Origin: Amycolatopsis orientalis DSM 43388
GTDB taxonomy: Bacteria; Actinomycetota; Actinomycetes; Mycobacteriales; Pseudonocardiaceae
NCBI RefSeq assembly: GCF_000411975.1
Contig: NZ_ASXG01000166.1
Coordinates: 124,001 to 188,000 of the forward strand
Direction: 5' to 3'
Length of the DNA stretch: 64,000 bases
The position numbers were made by a program, and so were the translations under genes. Shown here piece after piece: positions 8,491 to 16,387 of this stretch (position 1 is its first letter; every line of letters begins with the position of its first letter). Under the pieces are notes generated by a model. It was not told where the DNA came from and made no database searches. It saw nothing but the letters and a program-made list of their open reading frames with translations.

Positions 8491-8846
8491 ACGCATCGAC
8501 TTCTGCGAGGACGACGACCGGTCGGCCCGCCTCGTGCCGACACTGCTGTGGGCGATCGAGGCGCTAGGGCACAGTCCCGGCCGGATCGCCGCGCCGCCGC
8601 CCCGGTGCCTGCGGCCAGCACCGTGTCCGCGTGCCATGTCCAGTGCACGGGCGGGGAATTCGCCCGCAGCCGCGGCCCCGGCCCTGCTCGCGACGGCTGA
8701 CTCCCCCGCGACCGGCGATCTGGTTGTCGGGATCCCGCGGCGGAGTTACCGTGGCGGCAGCACGGTTCAGCCAGCAGCCGCCCGCCCAGCACAGCGAGGC
8801 AGTCCAGCGCCGGTCCGCCTCCGCCGGTCCGCAGGAGGCCCCCGCG
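8491..8846. other. Gap with a possible coding remnant
   Basis: No complete gene is seen. From 8489 to about 8590 one forward frame reads ERIDFCEDDDRSARLVPTLL and then WAIEALG, which looks protein-like but has no start. It may be a frameshifted tail of the preceding or a lost gene. Around 8724 a GGTT followed by GAGTTACC resembles a degraded stress promoter for the STAS gene. AGGAGG at 8833-8838 is the ribosome-binding site for 8847. Confidence 0.35.
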
Positions 8847-9242
8847 ATGACTCGCCCCGTCCGTTCCCCCACCTCGCCCGCCCGCTCGGTGCCGCTCGCG
8901 GACATCACCGTCCGCACCGCCGGAGACCACACGGTCGTCGCCGTGTCCGGAGACCTCGATTCTTCCAGCGCGGAGGCATTCCTCGAGCGAACTGCCGCGG
9001 CGATCCCCCGCTCGCCCGCCGGGGTGATCGCCGATTTGGGAGCGGTGACCTTCTGCAGCTGCCGCGGGCTGTCCGCGCTGATGGCGGCCGAACGCGCGAC
9101 TCGCCGCGCGGAAGTGCCCTTCACCGTGATCGCGCACCAGCGCGCGGTGCTCCGCCCGCTCCGGCTGCTCGGCCTCGACCGGGCCCTCGACCTGCGCGTC
9201 GGCACCGGCCTCGTTCCCCTGCCCCGCAAGGAAATCTCGTAG
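8847..9242 (+). CDS. STAS-domain protein (anti-sigma factor antagonist type)
   Basis: A 131-residue protein. After a short polar N-terminus, residues about 20-125 form a STAS domain (VVAVSGDLDSSSAEAFLERT, then VIADLGAVTFCSCRGLSALM). In SpoIIAA/RsbV proteins the serine phosphorylated by the anti-sigma kinase lies in a DxSxxD-like turn; here the matching segment is TFCSCRGLSA, so a serine is present but two cysteines flank it. The ATG at 8847 has AGGAGG 8 bp upstream. The neighbouring stress-type promoters and the HATPase protein at 2927 suggest a partner-switching role. Confidence 0.82.
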   Translation: MTRPVRSPTSPARSVPLADITVRTAGDHTVVAVSGDLDSSSAEAFLERTAAAIPRSPAGVIADLGAVTFCSCRGLSALMAAERATRRAEVPFTVIAHQRAVLRPLRLLGLDRALDLRVGTGLVPLPRKEIS

Positions 9243-9250
9243 CCGGCGGC

Positions 9251-9276
9251 GTTTGCCCGGCCGGCCCGCCGGGTAG
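9251..9276 (+). promoter_or_regulatory. SigB/SigF-like stress promoter
   Basis: GTTT (9251-9254), 16 bp, GGGTAG (9271-9276), 45 bp before the ATG at 9322. Its GGGTAGCCGA core repeats the element at 6202-6211, which supports use of one sigma factor at both sites. Confidence 0.6.
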
Positions 9277-9321
9277 CCGAGGAGTCCGGCAAGACTCGCT
9301 GAACTCCGAGGAAAGGTGCTC

Positions 9322-9762
9322 ATGGCTGCTGCAGCGCATTACGTCGAGGTCAACGCTCCCGCGCAGGCGTGCTACGACTGGTGGCGTCCGCTGACCCGGC
9401 TGCCGGAGCTGTTCTCCGACGTCCAGTCGGTCGAGGCCCTGGACGGCGACGGGACGCGCACCCGCTGGAAGGTCGACGGCCCGGCCGGGTCCACAGTGGA
9501 ATGGGAGGCCCGGATCGTCGAGGACGCGCCGCCGCGGAAAATCGCCTGGACCACGGTGGACGACGCCGATCCGGACGTGCGCAACTCCGGCGTGGTCCGG
9601 TTCGAGGACAAGGGCCACAGCCGCACCGGCGTCGAGATTTCGCTGGAATACCAGCCCCCGGCGGGCAAACTGGGCGAGGCGGTCGCGTCGCTGCTGGCCG
9701 ACCCGCAGAAGAAGGTCGAGCGGGCCGCCGAACAGTTCCAGACGGTCATCGAGGCCCGCTGA
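9322..9762 (+). CDS. SRPBCC family polyketide cyclase/dehydrase-like protein
   Basis: A 146-residue protein with the coenzyme Q-binding/cyclase SRPBCC pattern: HYVEVNAPAQACYDWWRPL, then FSDVQSVEALDGDGTRTRWK and a final helix KKVERAAEQFQTVIEA. Related general-stress proteins in actinomycetes bind lipids or quinone-like ligands, but the ligand here is not evident. ATG 9322 is preferred over GTG 9316 because GAGGAAAGG sits 5-12 bp before it. It is transcribed alone from the promoter at 9251 and faces a GNAT gene on the other strand. Confidence 0.78.
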   Translation: MAAAAHYVEVNAPAQACYDWWRPLTRLPELFSDVQSVEALDGDGTRTRWKVDGPAGSTVEWEARIVEDAPPRKIAWTTVDDADPDVRNSGVVRFEDKGHSRTGVEISLEYQPPAGKLGEAVASLLADPQKKVERAAEQFQTVIEAR

Positions 9763-9780
9763 CGCTTACCGGGCGCCGGG

Positions 9781-10275
9781 TCAGGCCGGGTCGTCGGCCA
9801 GGCGGCGAGTGAACGCGACCCGGTCCAGCCCTGGCCCGTCGTAGTCCGGGAGCACGTCGGAAACCTCGAACCCGAGCCGGGCGTGGTAGGCCTGCGAAGC
9901 GGTGTTCTGCGGACTGGTGACGCACTTCACCGTCCGCACGCCCGCTTTCCGCACCTGCGCGAAGAACCACTCGTACAGGGACCGGCCGAGCCCCCGCCCG
10001 TGCAGCTCCGGATCGACGCCGACGAAGTGGATGTAGGCGGTCTCCGGGTCGGTCTGCGAGACGAAGCCGATCAGGAAGGCCGCCAGCGTCCCGTCCGGGC
10101 GTTCCGCCAGCCGGCTCGTCGTGGTGAAGTGCTGGAAATACAGGCGCGGCACCAGCGATGCCCGCTCCCGCGCACCGGCCTCGCCCTTCAACCCGCCCCA
10201 CCACGGCCCGAGCGCGGCGAGCACGCGCGGGTGGTCTTCTTCGGTCGGCTGGCGGAAAGTCAGGTCGGCGCTCAT
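9781..10275 (-). CDS. GNAT family N-acetyltransferase
   Basis: A 164-residue protein with the GNAT fold. The acetyl-CoA-binding motif A is VGVDPELHGRGLGRSLYEWF (residues about 85-104), and motif B follows with NTASQAYHARLGFE. The substrate is unknown. It starts 39 bp after the alcohol dehydrogenase stop and is probably the last gene of an XRE-dehydrogenase-GNAT operon. Confidence 0.88.
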   Translation of the reverse strand: MSADLTFRQPTEEDHPRVLAALGPWWGGLKGEAGARERASLVPRLYFQHFTTTSRLAERPDGTLAAFLIGFVSQTDPETAYIHFVGVDPELHGRGLGRSLYEWFFAQVRKAGVRTVKCVTSPQNTASQAYHARLGFEVSDVLPDYDGPGLDRVAFTRRLADDPA

Positions 10276-10314
10276 GCCCTGACCCTTTCGCCTTCGCTCC
10301 CGCCGGGCAACCGG

Positions 10315-11301
10315 TTATCGCCGCGGGTCGACGTGGATTTTCGGCGCGCCGGCAGGCCGCTGTCCGCCGAGCACCGCCGCGACCTCGCCCAGCCCGACCG
10401 TCGCCGCCACCAGCGGCCGCGGGTCCACTTCGCCGGACGCGTACGCGTCGATCGCCTGCGCCAAGCCCGGCGAACCGCTCAGCACGCCGATCGCGGTGAC
10501 GTCCTTCAACGCCAACGTCCGCGTGTCGAGCAGGCTCGGCCGCCCGGCCAGTCCGATGCAGACGATCCGCCCCGCCGGTTCGACCACCTCGGCCGCGAGG
10601 GCGGGCGCCTCGGGATCGCCGGTCGCGTCGACCACCGCGTCGAACGGCGGCTCCGGAACGCTCGTCCCGGCGGAAAACCCCAAGCCGCGCGCGAATTCCA
10701 CCGACCACGGCGTCGCACCGACCAGATGCACCTCGCTGCCCGCGGCGCGGAGGAACAGCGCGGTGAGCAGTCCGATGGTCCCCGGCCCGAGCACCAGCAC
10801 CCGCTCGCCCGCGGCCGCTCGCGCCGCGCGGCAGGCGTTGCCGCCCGGTTCGACCAGCGCGCCCGCGGCCGGATCCAGCGTGTCCGGCAGTTCGTGCAGC
10901 GAGCGCACCGGCACCGCGAGGCGTTCGGCGAGCGCCCCCGCCCGGCCGCCGCGGATGCCGACCTCCTGCCGGTCCGCGCAGACGTGCTGGCGCCCGGCCC
11001 GGCAGCGGCGGCAGTCCCCGCATCCGAGCATCGTGTCTCCGGTGACGCGGCGGCCGACCCACGCCGGATGCACGCCCGGGCCTGCCTCGGAGACCCGGCC
11101 GCACCATTCGTGGCCGAGCCGCATCGGGTAGCGGGCGTGCCCGTCGGCGAGGTACTGCATTTCGCCGGTGAAGAACTCGACGTCGGTGCCGCACACTCCG
11201 GCCCGCTCGACGTCCACGACGACTTCGCCGACCCCGGCGACCGGCTCCGGCACCTCGGCCGGACCGGCCTCCCCCGGTCCGGTCACCACGAACGCCCGCA
11301 T
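10315..11301 (-). CDS. Zinc-dependent alcohol/sorbitol dehydrogenase family protein
   Basis: A 328-residue medium-chain dehydrogenase. The catalytic zinc site is marked by GVCGTD (about 38-43) and GHEW (about 64-67), and the structural zinc by CGDCRRCRAGRQHVC with four cysteines. The Rossmann motif LGPGTIGLL lies near residue 175. Such enzymes oxidise sugars or polyols or related alcohols with NAD(P). It begins 20 bp after the XRE regulator stop, so the regulator probably controls it. ATG 11301 is chosen because MRAFVVTGPGEAG is the usual family start. Confidence 0.88.
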   Translation of the reverse strand: MRAFVVTGPGEAGPAEVPEPVAGVGEVVVDVERAGVCGTDVEFFTGEMQYLADGHARYPMRLGHEWCGRVSEAGPGVHPAWVGRRVTGDTMLGCGDCRRCRAGRQHVCADRQEVGIRGGRAGALAERLAVPVRSLHELPDTLDPAAGALVEPGGNACRAARAAAGERVLVLGPGTIGLLTALFLRAAGSEVHLVGATPWSVEFARGLGFSAGTSVPEPPFDAVVDATGDPEAPALAAEVVEPAGRIVCIGLAGRPSLLDTRTLALKDVTAIGVLSGSPGLAQAIDAYASGEVDPRPLVAATVGLGEVAAVLGGQRPAGAPKIHVDPRR

Positions 11302-11321
11302 GGGCCCGATCGTAGCGTCGC

Positions 11322-12119
11322 TCAGCCGGTCACGCGTTCGCGCAAGAACGCCGCCGTCGCCGGATCGGCCGGGTAGAACGACTCGATCACCAGCTCGGCG
11401 AGCGTCACGTCCAGCGGAGTCCCGAAGGTCGCGACTGTGCTGAAGAACGTCAGCTCCAGCTCCCCGTGCCGGTAGCGCAACGGCACGAAGATGTCGCCCG
11501 GACCGGGGATCTCGACTTCCGGGACCTCGTCGTCGCAGGGATACCCGCGCAGTTCTTCCAGCAGCTCGGCCAGCCCCGCGTCGGCGGTCTGCTCGACCTG
11601 GCGGCGCAACCGGCCCAGCAGATGGGCCCGCCACTCCCCCAGATTCAGCACCCGCGGCGCCATCCCGTCCGGATGCAGCGTCGCGCGCAGGACGTTCACC
11701 GGACCGGTCAGCAGCTCCGGCGAGATGCCTTCGGTGAGCACGCCGAGGCTGAGGTTCGCGTCGACGAGATTCCAGCCGCGGTCGACCACCGCCGCCGGGT
11801 ACGGGTCGTGCCCGGCGAGCAGCCGCCGGACCGCCTCCCGGATCACGGTCATTTCCGGCGCTCCGAGGTCGGACTCGCCGTAAGCCGGCGCGTAGCCCGC
11901 GGCGAGCAGCAGGCGGTTGCGTTCGCGCAGCGGGATGTCGAGGTGCTCGCCCAGCCGCAGCACCATGTCGCGGCTCGGCTTGGACCGGCCGGTCTCCACG
12001 AAGCTCAGGTGGCGGGTGGAGATGTCCGCGGAGATCGCGAGGTCGAGCTGGCTGATGCGGCGGCGGTCGCGCCATTCCCGGAGCAGTTCGCCGATCGGGG
12101 CCTTCACCGTGGTCGTCAC
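11322..12119 (-). CDS. XRE-family regulator with MmyB-like ligand-binding domain
   Basis: A 265-residue protein. Residues about 9-68 are an XRE helix-turn-helix (RRISQLDLAISADISTRHLS, then GRSKPSRDMVLRLGEHLDIP). Residues about 95-260 match the MmyB-like PAS-type domain that binds fatty-acid-like or other small molecules. This architecture usually controls a neighbouring oxidoreductase, and here a zinc dehydrogenase follows by 20 bp. A 15-bp palindrome 37 bp upstream (12156-12170) could be its operator. Confidence 0.9.
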   Translation of the reverse strand: MTTTVKAPIGELLREWRDRRRISQLDLAISADISTRHLSFVETGRSKPSRDMVLRLGEHLDIPLRERNRLLLAAGYAPAYGESDLGAPEMTVIREAVRRLLAGHDPYPAAVVDRGWNLVDANLSLGVLTEGISPELLTGPVNVLRATLHPDGMAPRVLNLGEWRAHLLGRLRRQVEQTADAGLAELLEELRGYPCDDEVPEVEIPGPGDIFVPLRYRHGELELTFFSTVATFGTPLDVTLAELVIESFYPADPATAAFLRERVTG

Positions 12120-12155
12120 CCGCCCGACGCTACGGCGTCGCCGGGCGCGAGACCA

Positions 12156-12170
12156 TTACCCCCGAGGTAA
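12156..12170. promoter_or_regulatory. Palindrome upstream of the XRE regulator
   Basis: TTACCcccgaGGTAA is a perfect 5-bp inverted repeat with a 5-bp centre. It overlaps the stop codon of the nitroreductase gene and lies 37 bp before the XRE start, so it may be an operator for that regulator. A role as a small hairpin after the upstream gene is also possible. Confidence 0.35.
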
Positions 12171-12845
12171 CGGCGAGTGCACCACCAGCGCCTCGGCGAG
12201 CGGTTTGCGTTCGAGGTCCGGCACCTCGCAGTCCGGCGCCGGATAGCCGACTGGGAACAGGATGTACGCCCGCTCGGTCGCCGGGCGCTCGAAGACCTCG
12301 TTGAGGAAGCCCATCGGGTTGGGGGTGTGGGTGAGCGTCGCCAGGCCCATCGTGTGCAGCGCGGTGATGAACATGCCGCACGCGATGCCGACGCTTTCGT
12401 TGACGTAGTAGTTCTTCCGCAGCGAACCGTCCGGCCGCGGAGTGCTCTTCTGCGCGAACGCGACCACCAGCCACGGCGCGATCTCGAGGAACTCCTTGTG
12501 CTCGTCGGTCTCGAGCCGGGCGAGCGCGGCGTGCCAGTCCGGCGCGCTGCGCTCCCGGTAGAACTTCCGCTCCTCGACCTCGGCCGCTTCCCGGACCGCG
12601 CGCTTCACGTCCGGATCGGCGGTCGCGACGAACGTCCACGGCTGGTGGTGCGCCCCGCTCGGCGCGGTGTTCGCGATCCGGACCGCGGTCTCGATCGCTT
12701 CGAGCGGCACCGGGTCCGGGGAGAACCAGCGGACCGACCGGCGCCGGTCGAGCAGCCGGTACAGCTCTTGCCCGCGCGCGAGGCTCTCCTCGGGTGACAG
12801 CCGCGGCGGCGCGTACGGGACGAACGGGTGCTGGTGCCGGGTCAT
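12156..12845 (-). CDS. Nitroreductase-fold flavoprotein resembling iodotyrosine deiodinase
   Basis: A 229-residue nitroreductase-fold FMN enzyme. It has RRRSVRWFS (FMN phosphate binding), NTAPSGAHHQPW, NESVGIACG and the C-terminal PVGYP...VPDLERKPL pattern found in iodotyrosine deiodinase. The residues that close over the halotyrosine in the human enzyme (Glu157, Tyr161, Lys182) align with Glu92, Tyr96 and Lys117 at identical spacing. This suggests reductive dehalogenation of a halotyrosine-like phenol or a closely related activity, more than a generic nitroreductase. It is divergent from a LysR gene that may regulate it. Confidence 0.8.
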   Translation of the reverse strand: MTRHQHPFVPYAPPRLSPEESLARGQELYRLLDRRRSVRWFSPDPVPLEAIETAVRIANTAPSGAHHQPWTFVATADPDVKRAVREAAEVEERKFYRERSAPDWHAALARLETDEHKEFLEIAPWLVVAFAQKSTPRPDGSLRKNYYVNESVGIACGMFITALHTMGLATLTHTPNPMGFLNEVFERPATERAYILFPVGYPAPDCEVPDLERKPLAEALVVHSPLPRG

Positions 12846-12915
12846 GCTCCGACCCTGCCGCGTCGGCGGTCATCGGTCCAGTTCGCATATCTGGTGAAGG
12901 ACATAAGCTGAGCTG

Positions 12916-13818
12916 ATGTCTCCCTCGTTGCGCCAGCTCGAGTATCTGGTCGCGGTCGCGGACACCGGCGGGCTCACCTCGGCTGCGGAAAGCTGCCACG
13001 TGTCGCAGTCGGCGGTGTCGCTGGCGCTCGCTTCGCTGGAACGGACTTTGGGCGTGCAGCTCATCCTGCGCGGCCCCGGCCGGACGACCGCGCTCACCGA
13101 CGCCGGGCGCCAGGTCGTCGGCGAGGCCCGCGCGGTGCTCACCTCGGTCGCCGAACTCGGCACCCTCGCCCGCGACTACGGCCAAGACCTCGCCGGACAC
13201 CTGAACTTCGGCTGCTACACGCCCCTCGCACCGCTGCACGTGCCCGCTGCGCTCGCGACCTTCCGCACCCAGCATCCGGAAGTCGAGGTCAGCTTCGTCG
13301 AAGGCACCTTGCCGGACCTGCAGCACCTCCTGCTGGAGGGACGCTGCGACCTCGCCGTGCTGTACCGGCAAGACCTCGTGCCCGGGATCGCGGTGGACCA
13401 GCTGTACGACCAGCCGCCAAGCGTGCTCCTTCCGGTCGCGCATCCTCTGGCTCGCCGGAAGACGGTTTCGTTGCCCGCCTTGGCCGACGAGCCGTTCATC
13501 CTCCTGGACGTACCGCCGTCGGAGCGCTATTTCCGGGACGTCTTCGCGTCGGTCGGCCTGCCCATGCCGGTCGCGCACCGCACGACGAGCTTCGAGCTCG
13601 CGCGCGCGTTGGTCGCCCGAGGACTCGGCTACACGCTGTCGGTGCAGCGCCCGCCGCTGGAACTTTCCGTCGAGGGCACACCATTCGCGGTGCGCCCGTT
13701 GCGCGAGCGAGTCCCGACTACGCCCGTGGTGCTGGCCCGCGCGGAGGGCGCCCGGCTGACCCGCCGTGCCGAAACGTTCCGCGCCTTCTGCCGGGAGTTC
13801 TTCGGGTCTAGAGCGTAA
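12916..13818 (+). CDS. LysR family transcriptional regulator
   Basis: A 300-residue protein with an N-terminal winged helix-turn-helix (LRQLEYLVAVADTGGLTSAA, then ESCHVSQSAVSLALASLER) and a type 2 periplasmic-binding-like effector domain from about residue 90. It is divergent from the deiodinase-like gene with 70 bp between starts. TAT-N12-ATA at 12888-12905 in that gap resembles a LysR box. The arrangement suggests regulation of the flavoprotein by an aromatic effector (inference). Its 3' end overlaps the convergent reductase gene by 11 bp. Confidence 0.9.
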   Translation: MSPSLRQLEYLVAVADTGGLTSAAESCHVSQSAVSLALASLERTLGVQLILRGPGRTTALTDAGRQVVGEARAVLTSVAELGTLARDYGQDLAGHLNFGCYTPLAPLHVPAALATFRTQHPEVEVSFVEGTLPDLQHLLLEGRCDLAVLYRQDLVPGIAVDQLYDQPPSVLLPVAHPLARRKTVSLPALADEPFILLDVPPSERYFRDVFASVGLPMPVAHRTTSFELARALVARGLGYTLSVQRPPLELSVEGTPFAVRPLRERVPTTPVVLARAEGARLTRRAETFRAFCREFFGSRA

Positions 13819-14626
13819 TGCCGCGCGGTTCGCGCCCGAGAAGCTCGGCCAGCAGCGGACTTGTCCCGGCGAAGTGGCCTTGGCGGGCCGCCTGGAAGAA
13901 GGTGAGCTTCATGCGCGCGACCTCCTCCGGTTCGCCCGCGATCCACTCGTCGTCCGCCACGACGGCCCGCTCCACCTTTTTTCCGCTGGCCCGCGAGGCG
14001 AGTTCGGCGACGTCGTCGAACGTCACCGCCTGTGGCGCGGTCAGCGTCACCGGCCCGTCGAATGCTTGGTCCCCGGCCAGGATCACCGCCGCCGCTTCGG
14101 CGACGTCGGCCCGCTCGGTCCAGGAGACCGGCCCGTCCACCGGGGCCTTGATCACCCCGTCCTCCCGCCAGTTCCCGAGCAGCCAGCCGATGCTGTGCGC
14201 GTAGAACCCGTTGCGCAGCGCCGTCCACGCGACGCCGCACCCGGCGAGGATCCGCTCGGTCGCCGCGTGGTCCGGCCCTGGCGGGAACGGAGTGTCCATC
14301 CGGGAGTTCTGATGACTGGTGTACACGATCCGTTGCGCCCCGGCCTCTACCGCGGCCTCGATGCCTGCGCGATGCAAGCCCACCCCGTCCGCGCGCGGAT
14401 CGTTCGAGGACACCAGCAGAACTTTTTCCGCCCCCTCAAACGACTTCCTCAACGCCTTCGGGTCCTCATAGGACCCTTGGCGCACCCGTACCCCGCGCTC
14501 CGCGAAGTGCCGTGCCTTGGCCACCTCCCGGACGCTGACGCCGACCTCCCCCGCCGGCACGCGCTTGAGCAGGTGCTCCACCGTCGCCCCGTTGAGCGCG
14601 CCGGTGGCTCCCGTGATCACGATCAT
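13808..14626 (-). CDS. NAD(P)-binding NmrA/QorB-like reductase
   Basis: A 272-residue protein starting MIVITGATGALNGATVEHLL, the Rossmann motif of atypical SDRs. The family includes NAD(P)H:quinone oxidoreductase QorB and NmrA-type redox sensors. The lack of a clear YxxxK catalytic pair fits an atypical member. The ATG at 14626 has AAGGAG upstream and shares ATGA with the stop of the TetR gene before it, so the two are translationally coupled. Probably this reductase is the target of that regulator, responding to a quinone or electrophile (inference). Confidence 0.85.
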   Translation of the reverse strand: MIVITGATGALNGATVEHLLKRVPAGEVGVSVREVAKARHFAERGVRVRQGSYEDPKALRKSFEGAEKVLLVSSNDPRADGVGLHRAGIEAAVEAGAQRIVYTSHQNSRMDTPFPPGPDHAATERILAGCGVAWTALRNGFYAHSIGWLLGNWREDGVIKAPVDGPVSWTERADVAEAAAVILAGDQAFDGPVTLTAPQAVTFDDVAELASRASGKKVERAVVADDEWIAGEPEEVARMKLTFFQAARQGHFAGTSPLLAELLGREPRGITL

Positions 14627-15201
14627 CTCCGAAACTCCTTCTGTTCCAGCAAAGGCAGCAGGATGTCGTCCACGAGATGCCGCAGAAACCGGTCGTCGCA
14701 CGGCTCTCCGACGAAAACGATCCGGTGCACGATCACCGCCGGTGCGACCTCGGCGAACAGCGCCGCCGCGCCCGGCGCTGTTTCCCCGCCCCGCAACGAC
14801 TCCGTCATCGCCGCTCCGTCGCGGCGCAGGATCCGGCGCATCTCGTCGGCGAGCCGGGAATCACCGCGCATTCCCGCGAACAGCGCACCGAGCACTCCGA
14901 GTTCCTGCTCGGCGATCTCGCGCGCCAGCCACCGCACGACCGCCAGCAGGTTCTCCCGGAGCCCACCGGACCCCGGCGCGGGCGGAGCCGGAGCCTGCCG
15001 CTGCTCCACCGCTGCCGCGACGAGGGCCGCTTTGTCGCGGTACCGGCGGTAAATCGTCGTCTTGGCCACGCCCGCCCGCGCGGCGACGGACTCGATGGAC
15101 AGCTGGTCGTAACCCACGTCAGTCAGCAGGGCCACGGCTGCCTCGTGAATCGCGGCATCCCTTCGCGCATCACGCGGCCTGCCCACGCCTGAGGTTTCCA
15201 C
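14623..15201 (-). CDS. TetR family transcriptional regulator
   Basis: A 192-residue protein with a standard TetR DNA-binding domain (residues about 13-58: AIHEAAVALLTDVGYDQLSI, then GVAKTTIYRRYRDKAALV). It heads a two-gene operon with the NmrA-like reductase, whose start overlaps its stop by ATGA. A perfect GTTTCG/CGAAAC palindrome lies 26 bp upstream and probably serves autoregulation. Confidence 0.9.
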   Translation of the reverse strand: METSGVGRPRDARRDAAIHEAAVALLTDVGYDQLSIESVAARAGVAKTTIYRRYRDKAALVAAAVEQRQAPAPPAPGSGGLRENLLAVVRWLAREIAEQELGVLGALFAGMRGDSRLADEMRRILRRDGAAMTESLRGGETAPGAAALFAEVAPAVIVHRIVFVGEPCDDRFLRHLVDDILLPLLEQKEFRR

Positions 15202-15226
15202 CGGCCCCCCATTTCGCTACGCTACC

Positions 15227-15241
15227 GTTTCGTATCGAAAC
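15227..15241. promoter_or_regulatory. Candidate TetR operator
   Basis: GTTTCGTATCGAAAC has perfect 6-bp arms around a 3-bp centre. It lies 26 bp upstream of the TetR start at 15201 in an AT-richer pocket where the promoter should be. A related half-site (ATTTCG) occurs at 15211-15216. Confidence 0.55.
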
Positions 15242-15263
15242 TACGCCGCAGCCGGGGCTCGCG

Positions 15264-15863
15264 TCAACTGGGCCACGGCAGCACGGTCAGCTCCGGCCAC
15301 TGTTCCTGCCAGCGCCGGGCTTTCGCCTCGTAACTGCTTCGCGGCGCGCGTCCGGGATTGGGCCGTACGACCAGGTTGAACACATCAGCGAACCCGTGCG
15401 GAGCATAGACCTGCCACTCCCCTCGGTCGTCCAGCCGGATCCCGAGGCAGGACGTCGTGGACGGGAACGAGTCGATGGCCGCCTCGGTCGACGGGTACGG
15501 CGCGCACGGCACGCCGAAGCGGGCCTCGTACCAGAGATGCACTCGCGCCTCGTTGCGGATTTCCGCCATGACCGGGAGATCCCCGAATCTCCGCTTCCCC
15601 TCCTCGATGACCGCGTTCTCCGCTTCCCAGCTGAGATCCGAGTCGTCGAAATAGAACAGGTCGTAGTCCTTGACGCCCTCGGCGGGCGGGCGTCCGGTCA
15701 CCGCGTTCCACACGGTCTGGCACAGGCAGCCCGCGGTCAGGTACCAGCCGGGAAGATTCAGCTCCGCCGCCCGCGCCAGCACTTCCGGCACCAGGTCGTT
15801 GCGAGTCACGATCTCGCGGAATTTCCGGAGTTGCCCATCGATCGGCAGGCGGCCGCAGTCCAT
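15264..15863 (-). CDS. Nucleotidyltransferase family protein (DUF925/NTP_transf_6-like)
   Basis: A 199-residue protein with the pattern of small bacterial nucleotidyltransferase-like proteins: LYLTAGCLCQTVWN-type segment (GWYLTAGCLCQTVWNAVTGR), then KDYDLFYFDDSDLSWEAE with closely spaced Asp residues likely to bind metal, and a C-terminal VFNLVVRPNP segment. Substrate and partner are unknown. MDCGRLPIDGQLRKF from ATG 15863 matches the usual family start; an upstream in-frame extension to 15989 would run into the divergent SnoaL promoter region. Confidence 0.78.
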   Translation of the reverse strand: MDCGRLPIDGQLRKFREIVTRNDLVPEVLARAAELNLPGWYLTAGCLCQTVWNAVTGRPPAEGVKDYDLFYFDDSDLSWEAENAVIEEGKRRFGDLPVMAEIRNEARVHLWYEARFGVPCAPYPSTEAAIDSFPSTTSCLGIRLDDRGEWQVYAPHGFADVFNLVVRPNPGRAPRSSYEAKARRWQEQWPELTVLPWPS

Positions 15864-15973
15864 GCCCCGGTTTAGCACGGCGAACCGATTACCTCCCGCG
15901 TGATCGACCAGCCGCCGATCGTCGGCCAGGCTTGGCCCTACCGAAAACGGGACGACACAAGGAGAACCCCGAA

Positions 15974-16348
15974 ATGACCACCACCGCACCGACCGCGACC
16001 GACCTCGCCCGCCGTTACGTCGAGGTCTGGAACGAGACCGACCCGCAGCGGCGGCGCCGGCTCGTCTCGGAGGTCTTCGCCCCGGGCGCGACCTACACCG
16101 ATCCGCTCGGCGCCGTCGCCGGGCAGGACGAGATCGACGGGTTCATCGGCGGCGCGCAGGAGCAGTTCGCCGGACTGGTCTTCAGCCTGCCCGCGGACCC
16201 GGACGCGCACCACGACCTCGCGCGGTTCCAGTGGCACCTCTCGGCTCCGGGCGCTCCGGAACCCGTCGCGATCGGGTTCGACGTGATCGAGATCGCGGAC
16301 GGCCGGATCGCCAAGGTGCACGGCTTCCTGGACAAGATCCCGGGCTGA
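15974..16348 (+). CDS. SnoaL-like nuclear transport factor 2 family protein
   Basis: A 124-residue NTF2-fold protein: ATDLARRYVEVWNETDPQRR, ATYTDPLGAVAGQDEIDGFI, and a final strand IGFDVIEIADGRIAKVHGFL. Such cone-shaped proteins act as isomerases, cyclases or ligand binders; no substrate can be assigned. ATG 15974 has AAGGAG 9 bp upstream. The gene occupies the place where gcvP would be expected downstream of the glycine riboswitch, but on the opposite strand. Confidence 0.85.
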   Translation: MTTTAPTATDLARRYVEVWNETDPQRRRRLVSEVFAPGATYTDPLGAVAGQDEIDGFIGGAQEQFAGLVFSLPADPDAHHDLARFQWHLSAPGAPEPVAIGFDVIEIADGRIAKVHGFLDKIPG

Positions 16349-16366
16349 CGCGCCGAAAACCAGGGA

Positions 16367-16382
16367 TGTGGTCTTGACCACA
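16367..16382. promoter_or_regulatory. dre-like palindrome
   Basis: TGTGGTCTTGACCACA has perfect 7-bp arms around TT. Its core TGGTCTTGACCA differs by one base from TGGTCTAGACCA, the core of DasR (GntR family, N-acetylglucosamine sensor) sites in Streptomyces. It lies 18 bp after the SnoaL stop, so it could equally act as a hairpin in the SnoaL transcript. Confidence 0.35.
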
Positions 16383-16387
16383 GCGCG

